Positions 1 to 5,881 of a stretch of 7,669 nucleotides of DNA are shown piece after piece. Every line of letters begins with the position of its first letter. Positions within the stretch are counted from its first letter, which is position 1. The notes under the pieces are model-generated. The model did not search any database. It worked only from the letters and a program-made list of their open reading frames with translations, and was not told the DNA's origin. Source of the stretch: Firmicutes bacterium UBA1440 (GTDB taxonomy: Bacteria > Bacillota > Clostridia > Peptostreptococcales > Anaerovoracaceae); contig DCTM01000035.1 of NCBI GenBank assembly GCA_002329565.1, positions 5,877 to 13,545 on the forward strand. Direction: 5' to 3'. The position numbers were made by a program, and so were the translations under genes.

Positions 1-2
1 TT

Positions 3-611
3 TTCGGGCAATACTTGGCTGAGAGTCAGATTTCGGATTTTTATTTTTACTTCGTCAAATTCGGGAAAAATTTTTGTTTTACCTTCGGCAAAGTGATGAA
101 GGTGCAGATTATTATAGCCTCAGTCAATTGCGTGCTTTCAGTCATTGCCTTTAAGCTGATCGGACTTACGGATATCGTGGGAATGGGGCTTATGATATTT
201 TTCCTGGGCCTGATCCCTGTGGCGGGGGTCATCGTTTCACTGATTCCGCTTTCTGTGATTGCCTTTAACGTCGGCGGCATAGTAAAGGTGATAGAGGTAC
301 TGATCTTAGTCGCAGTGCTTCATGCTGTCGAGGCTTATGTGCTTAATCCGAAACTTATGGCGAATAAGACGCAGCTTCCTGTATGCTTTGTATTCAGTAT
401 CTTGCTTGTAGGCGAGCACTATATGGGTGTATGGGGCTTACTGATCGGCCTGCCGATTTTCATCTTTATGATGGATGCGCTCGGCGTGAAGTACGAAGAA
501 GGTATGCGGAAGAACAAGAAGAAGAATCGAAAGCCGAAAAAGATGACCAAACAGAAAAAGCAGGAAGAGGCGATACAGGATGCCCCGGAGATATCGCAGA
601 TTATAGAGTGA
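3..611 (+). CDS. AI-2E family transporter, C-terminal part (5'-truncated)
   Basis: This is the C-terminal part of a multi-pass membrane protein of the AI-2E/PerM-like transporter family, a group that exports small solutes or ions and for most members has no proven substrate. The frame is open to the window edge, so the true start lies upstream; the TTG at 15 is only an internal codon. About 202 residues are visible against roughly 350-400 for the family. Hydrophobic stretches give about four membrane segments. The family pattern is recognisable in order: the FFLGLIPVAGVIVSLIP helix, an acidic AVEAYVLNPKLM segment, then a GEHYMGVWGLLIGLPIF block close to the C-terminus. After the last helix comes a very basic cytoplasmic tail of about 40 residues (KNKKKNRKPKK), ending in acidic residues. 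The gene ends just before a hairpin terminator and faces the convergent phosphoesterase gene. The family call is fairly secure and the substrate is unknown. Confidence 0.85.
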   Translation, partial: FGQYLAESQISDFYFYFVKFGKNFCFTFGKVMKVQIIIASVNCVLSVIAFKLIGLTDIVGMGLMIFFLGLIPVAGVIVSLIPLSVIAFNVGGIVKVIEVLILVAVLHAVEAYVLNPKLMANKTQLPVCFVFSILLVGEHYMGVWGLLIGLPIFIFMMDALGVKYEEGMRKNKKKNRKPKKMTKQKKQEEAIQDAPEISQIIE

Positions 612-616
612 AAGCC

Positions 617-656
617 AAAAAGCGACTATCGCAAGGTTTGCGACAATCGCTTTTTT
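617..656. terminator. Bidirectional intrinsic terminator between convergent genes
   Basis: An outer stem pairs AAAAAGCGA (617-625) with TCGCTTTTT (647-655), and an inner stem pairs TCGCAA (629-634) with TTGCGA (638-643) around a 3-nt loop. A small internal mismatch lies between the two stems. The T-run at 651-656 serves the plus-strand transporter gene, and the A-run at 617-621 becomes a T-run on the minus strand for the metallophosphoesterase. The hairpin starts 6 bases after the transporter stop and ends 15 bases from the phosphoesterase stop, as expected for a shared terminator. The structure was read by eye, with no folding energy computed. Confidence 0.8.
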
Positions 657-670
657 ACAGTCGATTTTTA

Positions 671-1507
671 TTATTGTAAGGTAATTGATACGGTTTCGGG
701 CTTTGCGAAGAGGCGCAACGGCATACTTGTCGTACCGAGTCCTTTTGTGACGTAGAGCGGAAATTCACCGCTTCCTATTTCGTACAGACCGCGGACATAC
801 TTTTCTCCGTAAGAAGGCAGGTAGGTGTTTGTATATAACGGCAGATATACTTGGCCTCCGTGGGTGTGTCCGGACAACATCAGGGATACGTTGTATCCTG
901 CGATACGGTCGGCGATATCGGGCTCGTGACAGAGCACGATGTTGCAGGTATCGGGCGAAGCGGCTTCGAGAACAGTGGGATCACCGTATCCTATAAGGCA
1001 ATCGTCGATGCCGAAGATGACAATGTTGTACGCTTCGATTACGTCATATTCATTGACGAGGAGATTAAAGCCACCGTCGGTCATTATCTTGCGATATGCG
1101 TTGCTGCCGTTGCTGCCGTAATCGTGATTTCCGAAGACGGCGTACTTGCCGAGCGGAGCGTCGAGACGATTGAGGGCATCTGAAATCTCCGTAAATTCTC
1201 CGTGGTACTTCTTTATATCATCGATCAGGTCGCCGGTGAATACGATCAAATCCGGATCTTCTTCGTCACAGGCTGCGATTACCTTTTCAAAGTCTTCGAG
1301 CGTATAGGAAAAGCCGAAGTGCGTGTCACCGAAGAAAAATATCTTCAACGGTTTTCCGTCCGGCATTGTGAGGTTCTCTACGGACAAGCCGGCCTCGTTT
1401 CGGTCGAGCATATGGGGCTCTGCATATCTTGCATAGCAGATAATCCCGGTACTTGAGAGTACACATATTATAAATATAAGGAGAATTCTTTTTATTAATT
1501 TCAACAT
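671..1507 (-). CDS. Membrane-anchored metallophosphoesterase, calcineurin-like (YkuE type)
   Basis: This encodes a 278-residue calcineurin-like phosphoesterase with a dinuclear metal centre, probably hydrolysing a phosphomonoester or diester outside the membrane; the substrate cannot be read from sequence. Residues 1-25 are a short basic start (MLKLIKR) followed by a hydrophobic helix, fitting an N-terminal anchor or uncleaved signal. The metal-binding motifs are complete and in order: GDTHFG (D61, H63), GDLIDD (D93), GNHDYG (N127, H128), CHEPD (H194) and GHTHGGQ (H214, H216). The C-terminal segment GLGTTSMPLRLFAKPE also matches the YkuE-like group. Length is normal for the family. The ATG is fixed by an in-frame TAA two codons upstream, yet no Shine-Dalgarno sequence precedes it and a -10-like element lies only 9 bases away, so the transcript may be leaderless. 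It is divergent from the operon beginning at 1574 and convergent with the transporter gene. Confidence 0.93.
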   Translation of the reverse strand: MLKLIKRILLIFIICVLSSTGIICYARYAEPHMLDRNEAGLSVENLTMPDGKPLKIFFFGDTHFGFSYTLEDFEKVIAACDEEDPDLIVFTGDLIDDIKKYHGEFTEISDALNRLDAPLGKYAVFGNHDYGSNGSNAYRKIMTDGGFNLLVNEYDVIEAYNIVIFGIDDCLIGYGDPTVLEAASPDTCNIVLCHEPDIADRIAGYNVSLMLSGHTHGGQVYLPLYTNTYLPSYGEKYVRGLYEIGSGEFPLYVTKGLGTTSMPLRLFAKPETVSITLQ

Positions 1508-1515
1508 AGCTTATA

Positions 1516-1521
1516 TATGAT
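1516..1521 (+). promoter_or_regulatory. Possible -10 element for the plus-strand operon
   Basis: TATGAT matches the -10 consensus at five of six positions and would give a leader of roughly 45 bases before the ATG at 1574. It overlaps the opposing -10 element on the palindrome TGATATCA (1518-1525). No convincing -35 hexamer lies at the right distance, since the region around 1493-1498 is only AT-rich, so this is a weak call. The operon may instead start from another site, such as GATAAA at 1547. Confidence 0.3.
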
Positions 1522-1545
1522 ATCACTTTCGAAAAAAACTTTCAA
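1517..1545 (-). promoter_or_regulatory. Sigma-A-type promoter for the metallophosphoesterase
   Basis: Read on the minus strand, TTGAAA (1545-1540) and TATCAT (1522-1517) are separated by exactly 17 bases, a good match to the vegetative -35/-10 consensus. The ATG begins only 9 bases after the -10 element, at 1507. A start point about 7 bases downstream of the -10 would leave a leader of only about 2-3 nucleotides, which agrees with the lack of a Shine-Dalgarno site. Spacing and hexamers are seen directly; activity is inferred. Confidence 0.6.
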
Positions 1546-1561
1546 CGATAAATTAGGATGC

Positions 1562-1566
1562 GGAGG
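1562..1566 (+). promoter_or_regulatory. Ribosome-binding site that fixes the flavoprotein start at 1574
   Basis: GGAGG lies 7 bases before the ATG at 1574, ideal spacing. An earlier in-frame ATG at 1517 would add 19 residues with no similarity to the nucleotide-binding N-terminus and has no such site before it, so 1574 is chosen. Confidence 0.85.
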
Positions 1567-1573
1567 AAAGGAA

Positions 1574-2785
1574 ATGTATGACATCTTCATTATCGGAGCC
1601 GGTGCGGCGGGAATGGCGGCAGCGGCGGCAGCGGCAAAGCATAATCCCGACATGCGGATCTGCATTGCAGAAAAAAACGCACAGCCGGGGAAAAAGCTGG
1701 CGGCGACCGGCAACGGCAGATGCAATATCACAAATACCGCCTGCTCCGCATCGGCCGATGTGCGGCAATTTTTGGCGGATATAGGCATCGTCACCAAAGA
1801 AGAGAATGCGGGCAGAGTTTACCCGTATTCCGAGCAGGCGTCCCAAGTTGTGCGCGCCTTTATCTCACATCTTGAGGCGCGCGGCGCGGAAGTGGTGTGC
1901 GGTGCACCTGTTTCAAAAATTGCTTGCACAGAAGAAGGCAACTTTGTCGTCAAGGCGGGTGATCGGAGCTTCGAAACACGGCAACTTTTGATAGCCTGCG
2001 GCGGCAAGGCGGCTCCCGTCTTCGGAACGACCGGGGACGGTTATGCTTTTGCAAAACAGTTTAAGCACAGCATCAGGCGCTTGGCACCGGTACTTACGCA
2101 TTTGCAAGCGGCGGATGCTGCAGCAGCCGTTTCGCTTAAAGGGATCCGTGCGAAAGGCAGGATTGCACTGCTGCGCGACGATGAGAAGCTGACAGAAGAG
2201 GAAGGCGAAATCCAGTTTACGGGAACCGGAGTTTCGGGAATCGCTGTCTTTAATTTGAGCAGATATTTCCGTATCGGTGAGAATGAGTCACCTGCTGAGG
2301 CCTTTAAGCGTTTTTCCGTACTGATTAATTTTATGCCTGATTACCGTCCCGATATGATTGAAGATATGCTGGCAGCAAAGCTTCGCTTGCCCGGAATGGA
2401 TCGCGAGCATCTGCTCGACACTATCGTCGATGCACGGCTGGCACATGCAATTTACGAGCGTTGCGAGGCGCGCCTCGGCAGCGATCGTACGGAAGAAACT
2501 TATCTGCATTTACTTGCGGGGATTCTTTGTGCATTTCCGATCAAGCTTGCAGGTGCGGGCGGTTGGAAAGACGCACAGTGTACGGCGGGTGGAGTTGCTC
2601 TGGATGAGATTGACATGCGCACGATGGAGTCAAAACTTAAGCGCAACTTATATTTCGCAGGAGAAATAATAGACTACGACGGGCCTTGCGGCGGCTACAA
2701 TCTGCAAAATGCTTGGGAGACAGGCATACGAGCGGGAATCGCCATGGCAGAGAGGGAAAAAACATGTATCGCGTACACCAAATAA
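1574..2785 (+). CDS. NAD(P)/FAD-dependent oxidoreductase, HI0933/YhiN (BaiN-like) family
   Basis: This encodes a 403-residue cytosolic flavoprotein of the HI0933/YhiN family, which databases also name aminoacetone oxidase-like or BaiN-like. One relative is linked to reduction of bile-acid intermediates, but most members have no proven reaction, so no substrate is assigned. The FAD-binding Rossmann motif GAGAAG is at residues 8-13. It is followed by the family signatures PGKKLAATGNGRCNITN (38-54), GRVYPYSEQAS (80-90), FTGTGVSGIAVFNLSR (215-230), CTAGGVALDEID (336-347) and FAGEIIDYDGPCGGYNLQNA (361-380). The segment after GRCNITN is shorter than in the enterobacterial proteins and resembles a compact form seen in clostridial homologues. 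Seven alanines in a row (15-21) follow the Rossmann motif. The start at 1574 has a GGAGG site 7 bases upstream. It is the first gene of the plus-strand cluster, and its last 22 bases overlap the next gene. Family confidence is high; function is unknown. Confidence 0.93.
   Translation: MYDIFIIGAGAAGMAAAAAAAKHNPDMRICIAEKNAQPGKKLAATGNGRCNITNTACSASADVRQFLADIGIVTKEENAGRVYPYSEQASQVVRAFISHLEARGAEVVCGAPVSKIACTEEGNFVVKAGDRSFETRQLLIACGGKAAPVFGTTGDGYAFAKQFKHSIRRLAPVLTHLQAADAAAAVSLKGIRAKGRIALLRDDEKLTEEEGEIQFTGTGVSGIAVFNLSRYFRIGENESPAEAFKRFSVLINFMPDYRPDMIEDMLAAKLRLPGMDREHLLDTIVDARLAHAIYERCEARLGSDRTEETYLHLLAGILCAFPIKLAGAGGWKDAQCTAGGVALDEIDMRTMESKLKRNLYFAGEIIDYDGPCGGYNLQNAWETGIRAGIAMAEREKTCIAYTK
2751..2756 (+). 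promoter_or_regulatory. Ribosome-binding site inside the upstream gene, fixing the start at 2764
   Basis: AGAGGG lies 7 bases before the ATG at 2764, within the coding sequence of the preceding flavoprotein. The open frame extends upstream to 2686, but the extra residues are a frame-shifted read of the conserved end of the upstream protein, and the MYRVHQ start matches the usual N-terminus of the family. Confidence 0.75.
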
Positions 2786-4308
2786 AGCTAAATCTCGGAG
2801 AATCCGTAAATTGCCTGCCCGATAAGATAGAAAAACTCTTTTCAAAAGGAGGAAAAACCTTTAAAATAAAGGAGTGGCATATCGCAAAGGAGTCAATAGA
2901 CGCGCGTGATAAGGGCAATATCAAAAGAGTATATACTGTCGATTTCGAAATCGAAGGAGATATAGATCCGTCGGTCGAGAAAATCGAGTATGTAAAATAC
3001 GAATCGCCGATTTATAAAAACAATGCATCTGCCGGAAGACCTATAGTCTGCGGATTTGGGCCTTGCGGCATCTTTGCGGGCCTGATACTGGCGGAAGCCG
3101 GCTTAAAGCCTCTCGTCATCGAAAGGGGACGGCCGATGGCAGAGCGTGTGCGTGATGTGCAGGCGTTTTGGCATAACGATGTGCTGAACGAAGAATCGAA
3201 CGTTCAGTTCGGCGAAGGCGGTGCGGGGACATTCTCCGACGGCAAACTGACGACGGGGATCAAGGATAAGCGCATTCGCAAAGTGTTGGAAGAGTTTTGC
3301 CTTGCAGGGGCGGATGAAGAAATTCTCTACAAGCAGAAACCGCATATCGGCACCGACAAGCTAAGAGGCATAGTCGTCAAACTGCGTCAAAAGATCGTGG
3401 CCTTGGGCGGTGAAGTTCTCTTTGAGAGCAAATTGACGGGGATATCAATCGCGGACGGGAAACTGGCGGCCATCGAAGTTAACGGCGACCGCAGGATAGA
3501 TTGCACTGCATTGATCCTCGCTATCGGACACAGCGCGCGTGACACATTTTCGATGTTGCATGAAAATGCCGTTAATATGGAGCAAAAGCCTTTTTCCATC
3601 GGTGTTCGTATAGAGCACCCACAGGAATTGATCAACAAAGCACAATATGGGTCGGAATGGCGAAAGTACGATCTGCCTCCGGCTGAGTACAAGCTTTCAT
3701 GCCGTTGTGCAGACGACAGAGGTGTGTATACGTTCTGTATGTGCCCGGGAGGCGAAGTCATCCCTTCTGCTTCCAAGAATGGGATGCTGGTGATTAATGG
3801 CATGAGTTACCATGCAAGAGACGGTAAATATGCCAACAGCGCATTGCTTGTCGATGTGCGGACAAGCGATTTCGGCAGCGATCATCCGCTGGCGGGTGTC
3901 GCCTTTCAGGAGAAGTATGAGAGATTGGCGTATGAGAACGCCGGTCGGACTTATCGTCCGCCGCAGACGACATGGGGCGAGTTTTCGCACAATGAACCCG
4001 GATCGGATAAGGTAAGAAACAGTCTGCCGCAGTTTGCGGTTCAGGCGATTACAGAAGCCGTACCGCGTTTGGCGCGCAAGCTTCGAGGCTTCGATTCGGA
4101 GGATGCGATATTGAAGGCGGTGGAGACGCGCAGTTCCTCTCCGGTGCGCATAAAGCGCGGAGAATGCTTTCAAAGCAATATTGCAGGGATATATCCCGCC
4201 GGAGAAGGAGCCGGATATGCAGGCGGCATCATGTCCGCTGCGGTCGACGGTATCAAAGCGGCAGAAGCGGTAATTGAGACATACAATAATGAGATTTTAG
4301 GGGAGTAA
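2764..4308 (+). CDS. FAD-dependent dehydrogenase, COG2509 family
   Basis: This encodes a 514-residue protein of the COG2509 family of predicted FAD-dependent dehydrogenases, common in Firmicutes and without an established substrate. An N-terminal domain of about 90 residues carries the family motif SIDAR (44-48). It is followed by a Rossmann FAD-binding motif GFGPCG (97-102) with the acidic end of the second strand at VIERG (118-122). Further signatures are VQFGEGGAGTFSDGKLTTG (147-165), AIGHSARD (253-260), SSSPVRI (457-463) and PAGEGAGYAGGIMSAAVDG (478-496), the last closing the FAD site. Length is typical and nothing is missing. There is no signal peptide or membrane segment, so the protein should be cytosolic. 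It begins 22 bases before the stop of the preceding flavoprotein, which implies translational coupling, and stops 3 bases before the next ATG. The family call is strong. A redox role in intermediary metabolism is inferred from the fold only. Confidence 0.92.
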   Translation: MYRVHQIKLNLGESVNCLPDKIEKLFSKGGKTFKIKEWHIAKESIDARDKGNIKRVYTVDFEIEGDIDPSVEKIEYVKYESPIYKNNASAGRPIVCGFGPCGIFAGLILAEAGLKPLVIERGRPMAERVRDVQAFWHNDVLNEESNVQFGEGGAGTFSDGKLTTGIKDKRIRKVLEEFCLAGADEEILYKQKPHIGTDKLRGIVVKLRQKIVALGGEVLFESKLTGISIADGKLAAIEVNGDRRIDCTALILAIGHSARDTFSMLHENAVNMEQKPFSIGVRIEHPQELINKAQYGSEWRKYDLPPAEYKLSCRCADDRGVYTFCMCPGGEVIPSASKNGMLVINGMSYHARDGKYANSALLVDVRTSDFGSDHPLAGVAFQEKYERLAYENAGRTYRPPQTTWGEFSHNEPGSDKVRNSLPQFAVQAITEAVPRLARKLRGFDSEDAILKAVETRSSSPVRIKRGECFQSNIAGIYPAGEGAGYAGGIMSAAVDGIKAAEAVIETYNNEILGE

Positions 4309-4311
4309 TCG

Positions 4312-5859
4312 ATGAAACGTAAATTCTTTATTTCAGTCATGGTATGCGTGATGTGTATCGCCGTTTTGGCGGGGAATATCCCCGTCTTTGCGGCCACAGG
4401 GCAGGCAAGTACATATTCGCTCACGAACGTGAGCACATATTGCGACAATTTCGTCAACTATGTCGACGGATATCAGATGTATGTCGATACCGGCATGCAT
4501 GTTGACATGTCCTATTCCGGTGTCGGAGCGATGCTGGAAAACAATACAAAGCGCATTGAGATATACAAGCAAAATACATCCGCCGTTTCGACTGCGGGAT
4601 ACATCAACTATTCAAACAAATTTCTGTCAAATACATACGACCATGTGAAGACATACGACAATTGGGTAAATATCAACGGCAGAGATGTCAAGGTGACTGC
4701 TTGGTACAGGGGAAAGCTGTCAAGGGTGCCCAACGATAAGAATTACTACACCTGTCTTGAGATTCTGCAAGGCTCTTACGTCTATACTGTATTTGTAAAA
4801 TCGTCTCTGCCGATCTCCGATTACAGGTATCTGGCTGAGCATTTCTCGGTATTTACGCCGACGGCTGCGCCGTATATGCGTACATCCGAAGCGGTCAATC
4901 CTGAGACACGCGGATGGAATGAAGAAACGCTGGCCTTCTATCTGTGGTATTTTGATGCGGACAGTCCTTTGACTTGGGGAATCTTTGAGCCGGATACGTC
5001 AAACTTCGATTATAGGCAAATCAACTATTACAGAGAGTATTTCGATTACGATTTCCCGATTTGGCTGAACTACAGTGAACTGGAAAACACCTACAAGCAC
5101 CCTAACCTCAAGAGCAGGCTCGATGAGGCTTATGCGCACGGCGCCACACTTGAACTGACATTGCAGACGCGGGCAGCTGAGGGAAATATGGTGTACAGCA
5201 TCCTCAACGGATATTACGACGCATTTTTATATGACTACGCAACGGTGATCGCTCAGCACGGTCATCCGGTGATATTCCGTCTGTTCAATGAGATGAACGG
5301 CGATTGGTGTCCTTATTCCTCGTACAACACATCGAAGGATACGATGATCTTTAAGGAGGCATATCGCTATATATACAACATCTTCGAAAAAACAGGCGCC
5401 AACGCCAACACGATCTGGGTATGGAATCCCAACTCCGTATCCTTCCCGAACTTCGACTGGAACCACGCGCTGATGTACTATCCGGGCGATGATTATGTCG
5501 ATATTGTCGGTATGACAGCCTACAACACAGGGAATTACTATCCGGGAGAAAACTGGCAAGAATTCGATACCCTTTATCGGGGAATGTATTATAATTATTG
5601 CAACTGGTTCAAGCAGCCGTTTATGATCACGGAATTCTCTTCCGCGAGCGCGGGCGGAGACAAGGCACGCTGGATATCGAACATGTTCGCATCCATAGGC
5701 GAGTTTGAACGCATAAAGGTAGCTGTCTGGTGGGACGGTTGCGACTGGGATGCACACGGCAATGTCGCGCGCTCGTATTTCTTGGATGAGACGCTCGATG
5801 TGATGAAGGCCTTCAAAAAAGGGCTCGTAAGTCCGTGGTATTTGGATGTATACGCATAA
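4312..5859 (+). CDS. Secreted glycoside hydrolase family 26-like protein (beta-mannanase type)
   Basis: This encodes a 515-residue exported protein. Residues 1-27 form a classical signal peptide: basic MKRK, a hydrophobic core, and a cleavage site after VFA or FAA. Residues about 30-190 form a tyrosine-rich domain I do not recognise. Residues about 195-505 resemble a GH26 (clan GH-A, TIM-barrel) catalytic domain. FRLFNEMNGDW places the likely acid/base at E327 after strand 4, and FMITEFSS places the likely nucleophile at E441 after strand 7. WVWNP (369-373), YYPGDDYVDIVGMTAY (389-404) and VAVWWD (470-475) supply substrate-site aromatics. Characterised GH26 mannanases usually have His before the acid/base; here it is Asn, as elsewhere in clan GH-A. 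Activity on mannan or a mixed-linkage beta-glucan is likely but unproven. No cell-wall anchor or carbohydrate-binding module is visible at the C-terminus. AGGGGAG (4299-4305) sits 6 bases before the ATG. It lies between cytosolic redox and sulfur-transfer genes, an unexpected setting. Confidence 0.85.
   Translation: MKRKFFISVMVCVMCIAVLAGNIPVFAATGQASTYSLTNVSTYCDNFVNYVDGYQMYVDTGMHVDMSYSGVGAMLENNTKRIEIYKQNTSAVSTAGYINYSNKFLSNTYDHVKTYDNWVNINGRDVKVTAWYRGKLSRVPNDKNYYTCLEILQGSYVYTVFVKSSLPISDYRYLAEHFSVFTPTAAPYMRTSEAVNPETRGWNEETLAFYLWYFDADSPLTWGIFEPDTSNFDYRQINYYREYFDYDFPIWLNYSELENTYKHPNLKSRLDEAYAHGATLELTLQTRAAEGNMVYSILNGYYDAFLYDYATVIAQHGHPVIFRLFNEMNGDWCPYSSYNTSKDTMIFKEAYRYIYNIFEKTGANANTIWVWNPNSVSFPNFDWNHALMYYPGDDYVDIVGMTAYNTGNYYPGENWQEFDTLYRGMYYNYCNWFKQPFMITEFSSASAGGDKARWISNMFASIGEFERIKVAVWWDGCDWDAHGNVARSYFLDETLDVMKAFKKGLVSPWYLDVYA
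4413..4440 (+). repeat. Interrupted inverted repeat inside the GH26-like gene
   Basis: GCTCACG (4419-4425) and CGTGAGC (4428-4434) are perfect inverted copies with a 2-base centre. ATAT at 4413-4416 and 4437-4440 extends the symmetry after a 2-base mismatch on each side. It lies in codons about 34-43, just after the signal-peptide codons, and encodes a near-mirror peptide with STY at both ends (residues 33-35 and 41-43). It could be an operator-like site, an mRNA hairpin, or coincidence of coding. Confidence 0.5.
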
Positions 5860-5881
5860 GGACAAGAGGTGAAGTTTTGGA

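Noticed and set aside
15..17. TTG at 15 as the true start of the transporter
   Set aside because: The frame stays open to the window edge and the family protein is far longer, so the gene clearly begins upstream.
383..679. 98-codon plus-strand frame overlapping the transporter end and the terminator
   Set aside because: It is an out-of-frame read of the transporter gene that runs through the terminator hairpin into the convergent gene, with no ribosome-binding site or family match.
1517..1573. Upstream ATG at 1517 as start of the HI0933-family flavoprotein
   Set aside because: The extra 19 residues are unlike the family N-terminus and would lie on the opposing promoter. The ATG at 1574 has an ideal GGAGG site.
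2686..2763. Upstream start at 2686 for the COG2509 protein
   Set aside because: The added residues are only a shifted-frame read of the conserved C-terminus of the preceding flavoprotein. The ATG at 2764 has its own ribosome-binding site and the usual family N-terminus.
3697..4173. 158-codon open frame on the minus strand opposite the COG2509 gene
   Set aside because: It lies inside a well-supported family gene, and its Arg/His-rich composition is typical of an antisense shadow.
4620..4660. Short direct repeat ACATACGAC in the GH26-like gene
   Set aside because: Only two 9-base copies occur within coding sequence with no further units, which is compatible with codon reuse for Tyr-Asp.
5227..5865. 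212-codon open frame on the minus strand opposite the GH26-like gene
   Set aside because: It is fully antisense to a gene with a clear signal peptide and catalytic motifs. The translation has no recognisable domain, and it overlaps the operon with no matching promoter or terminator.
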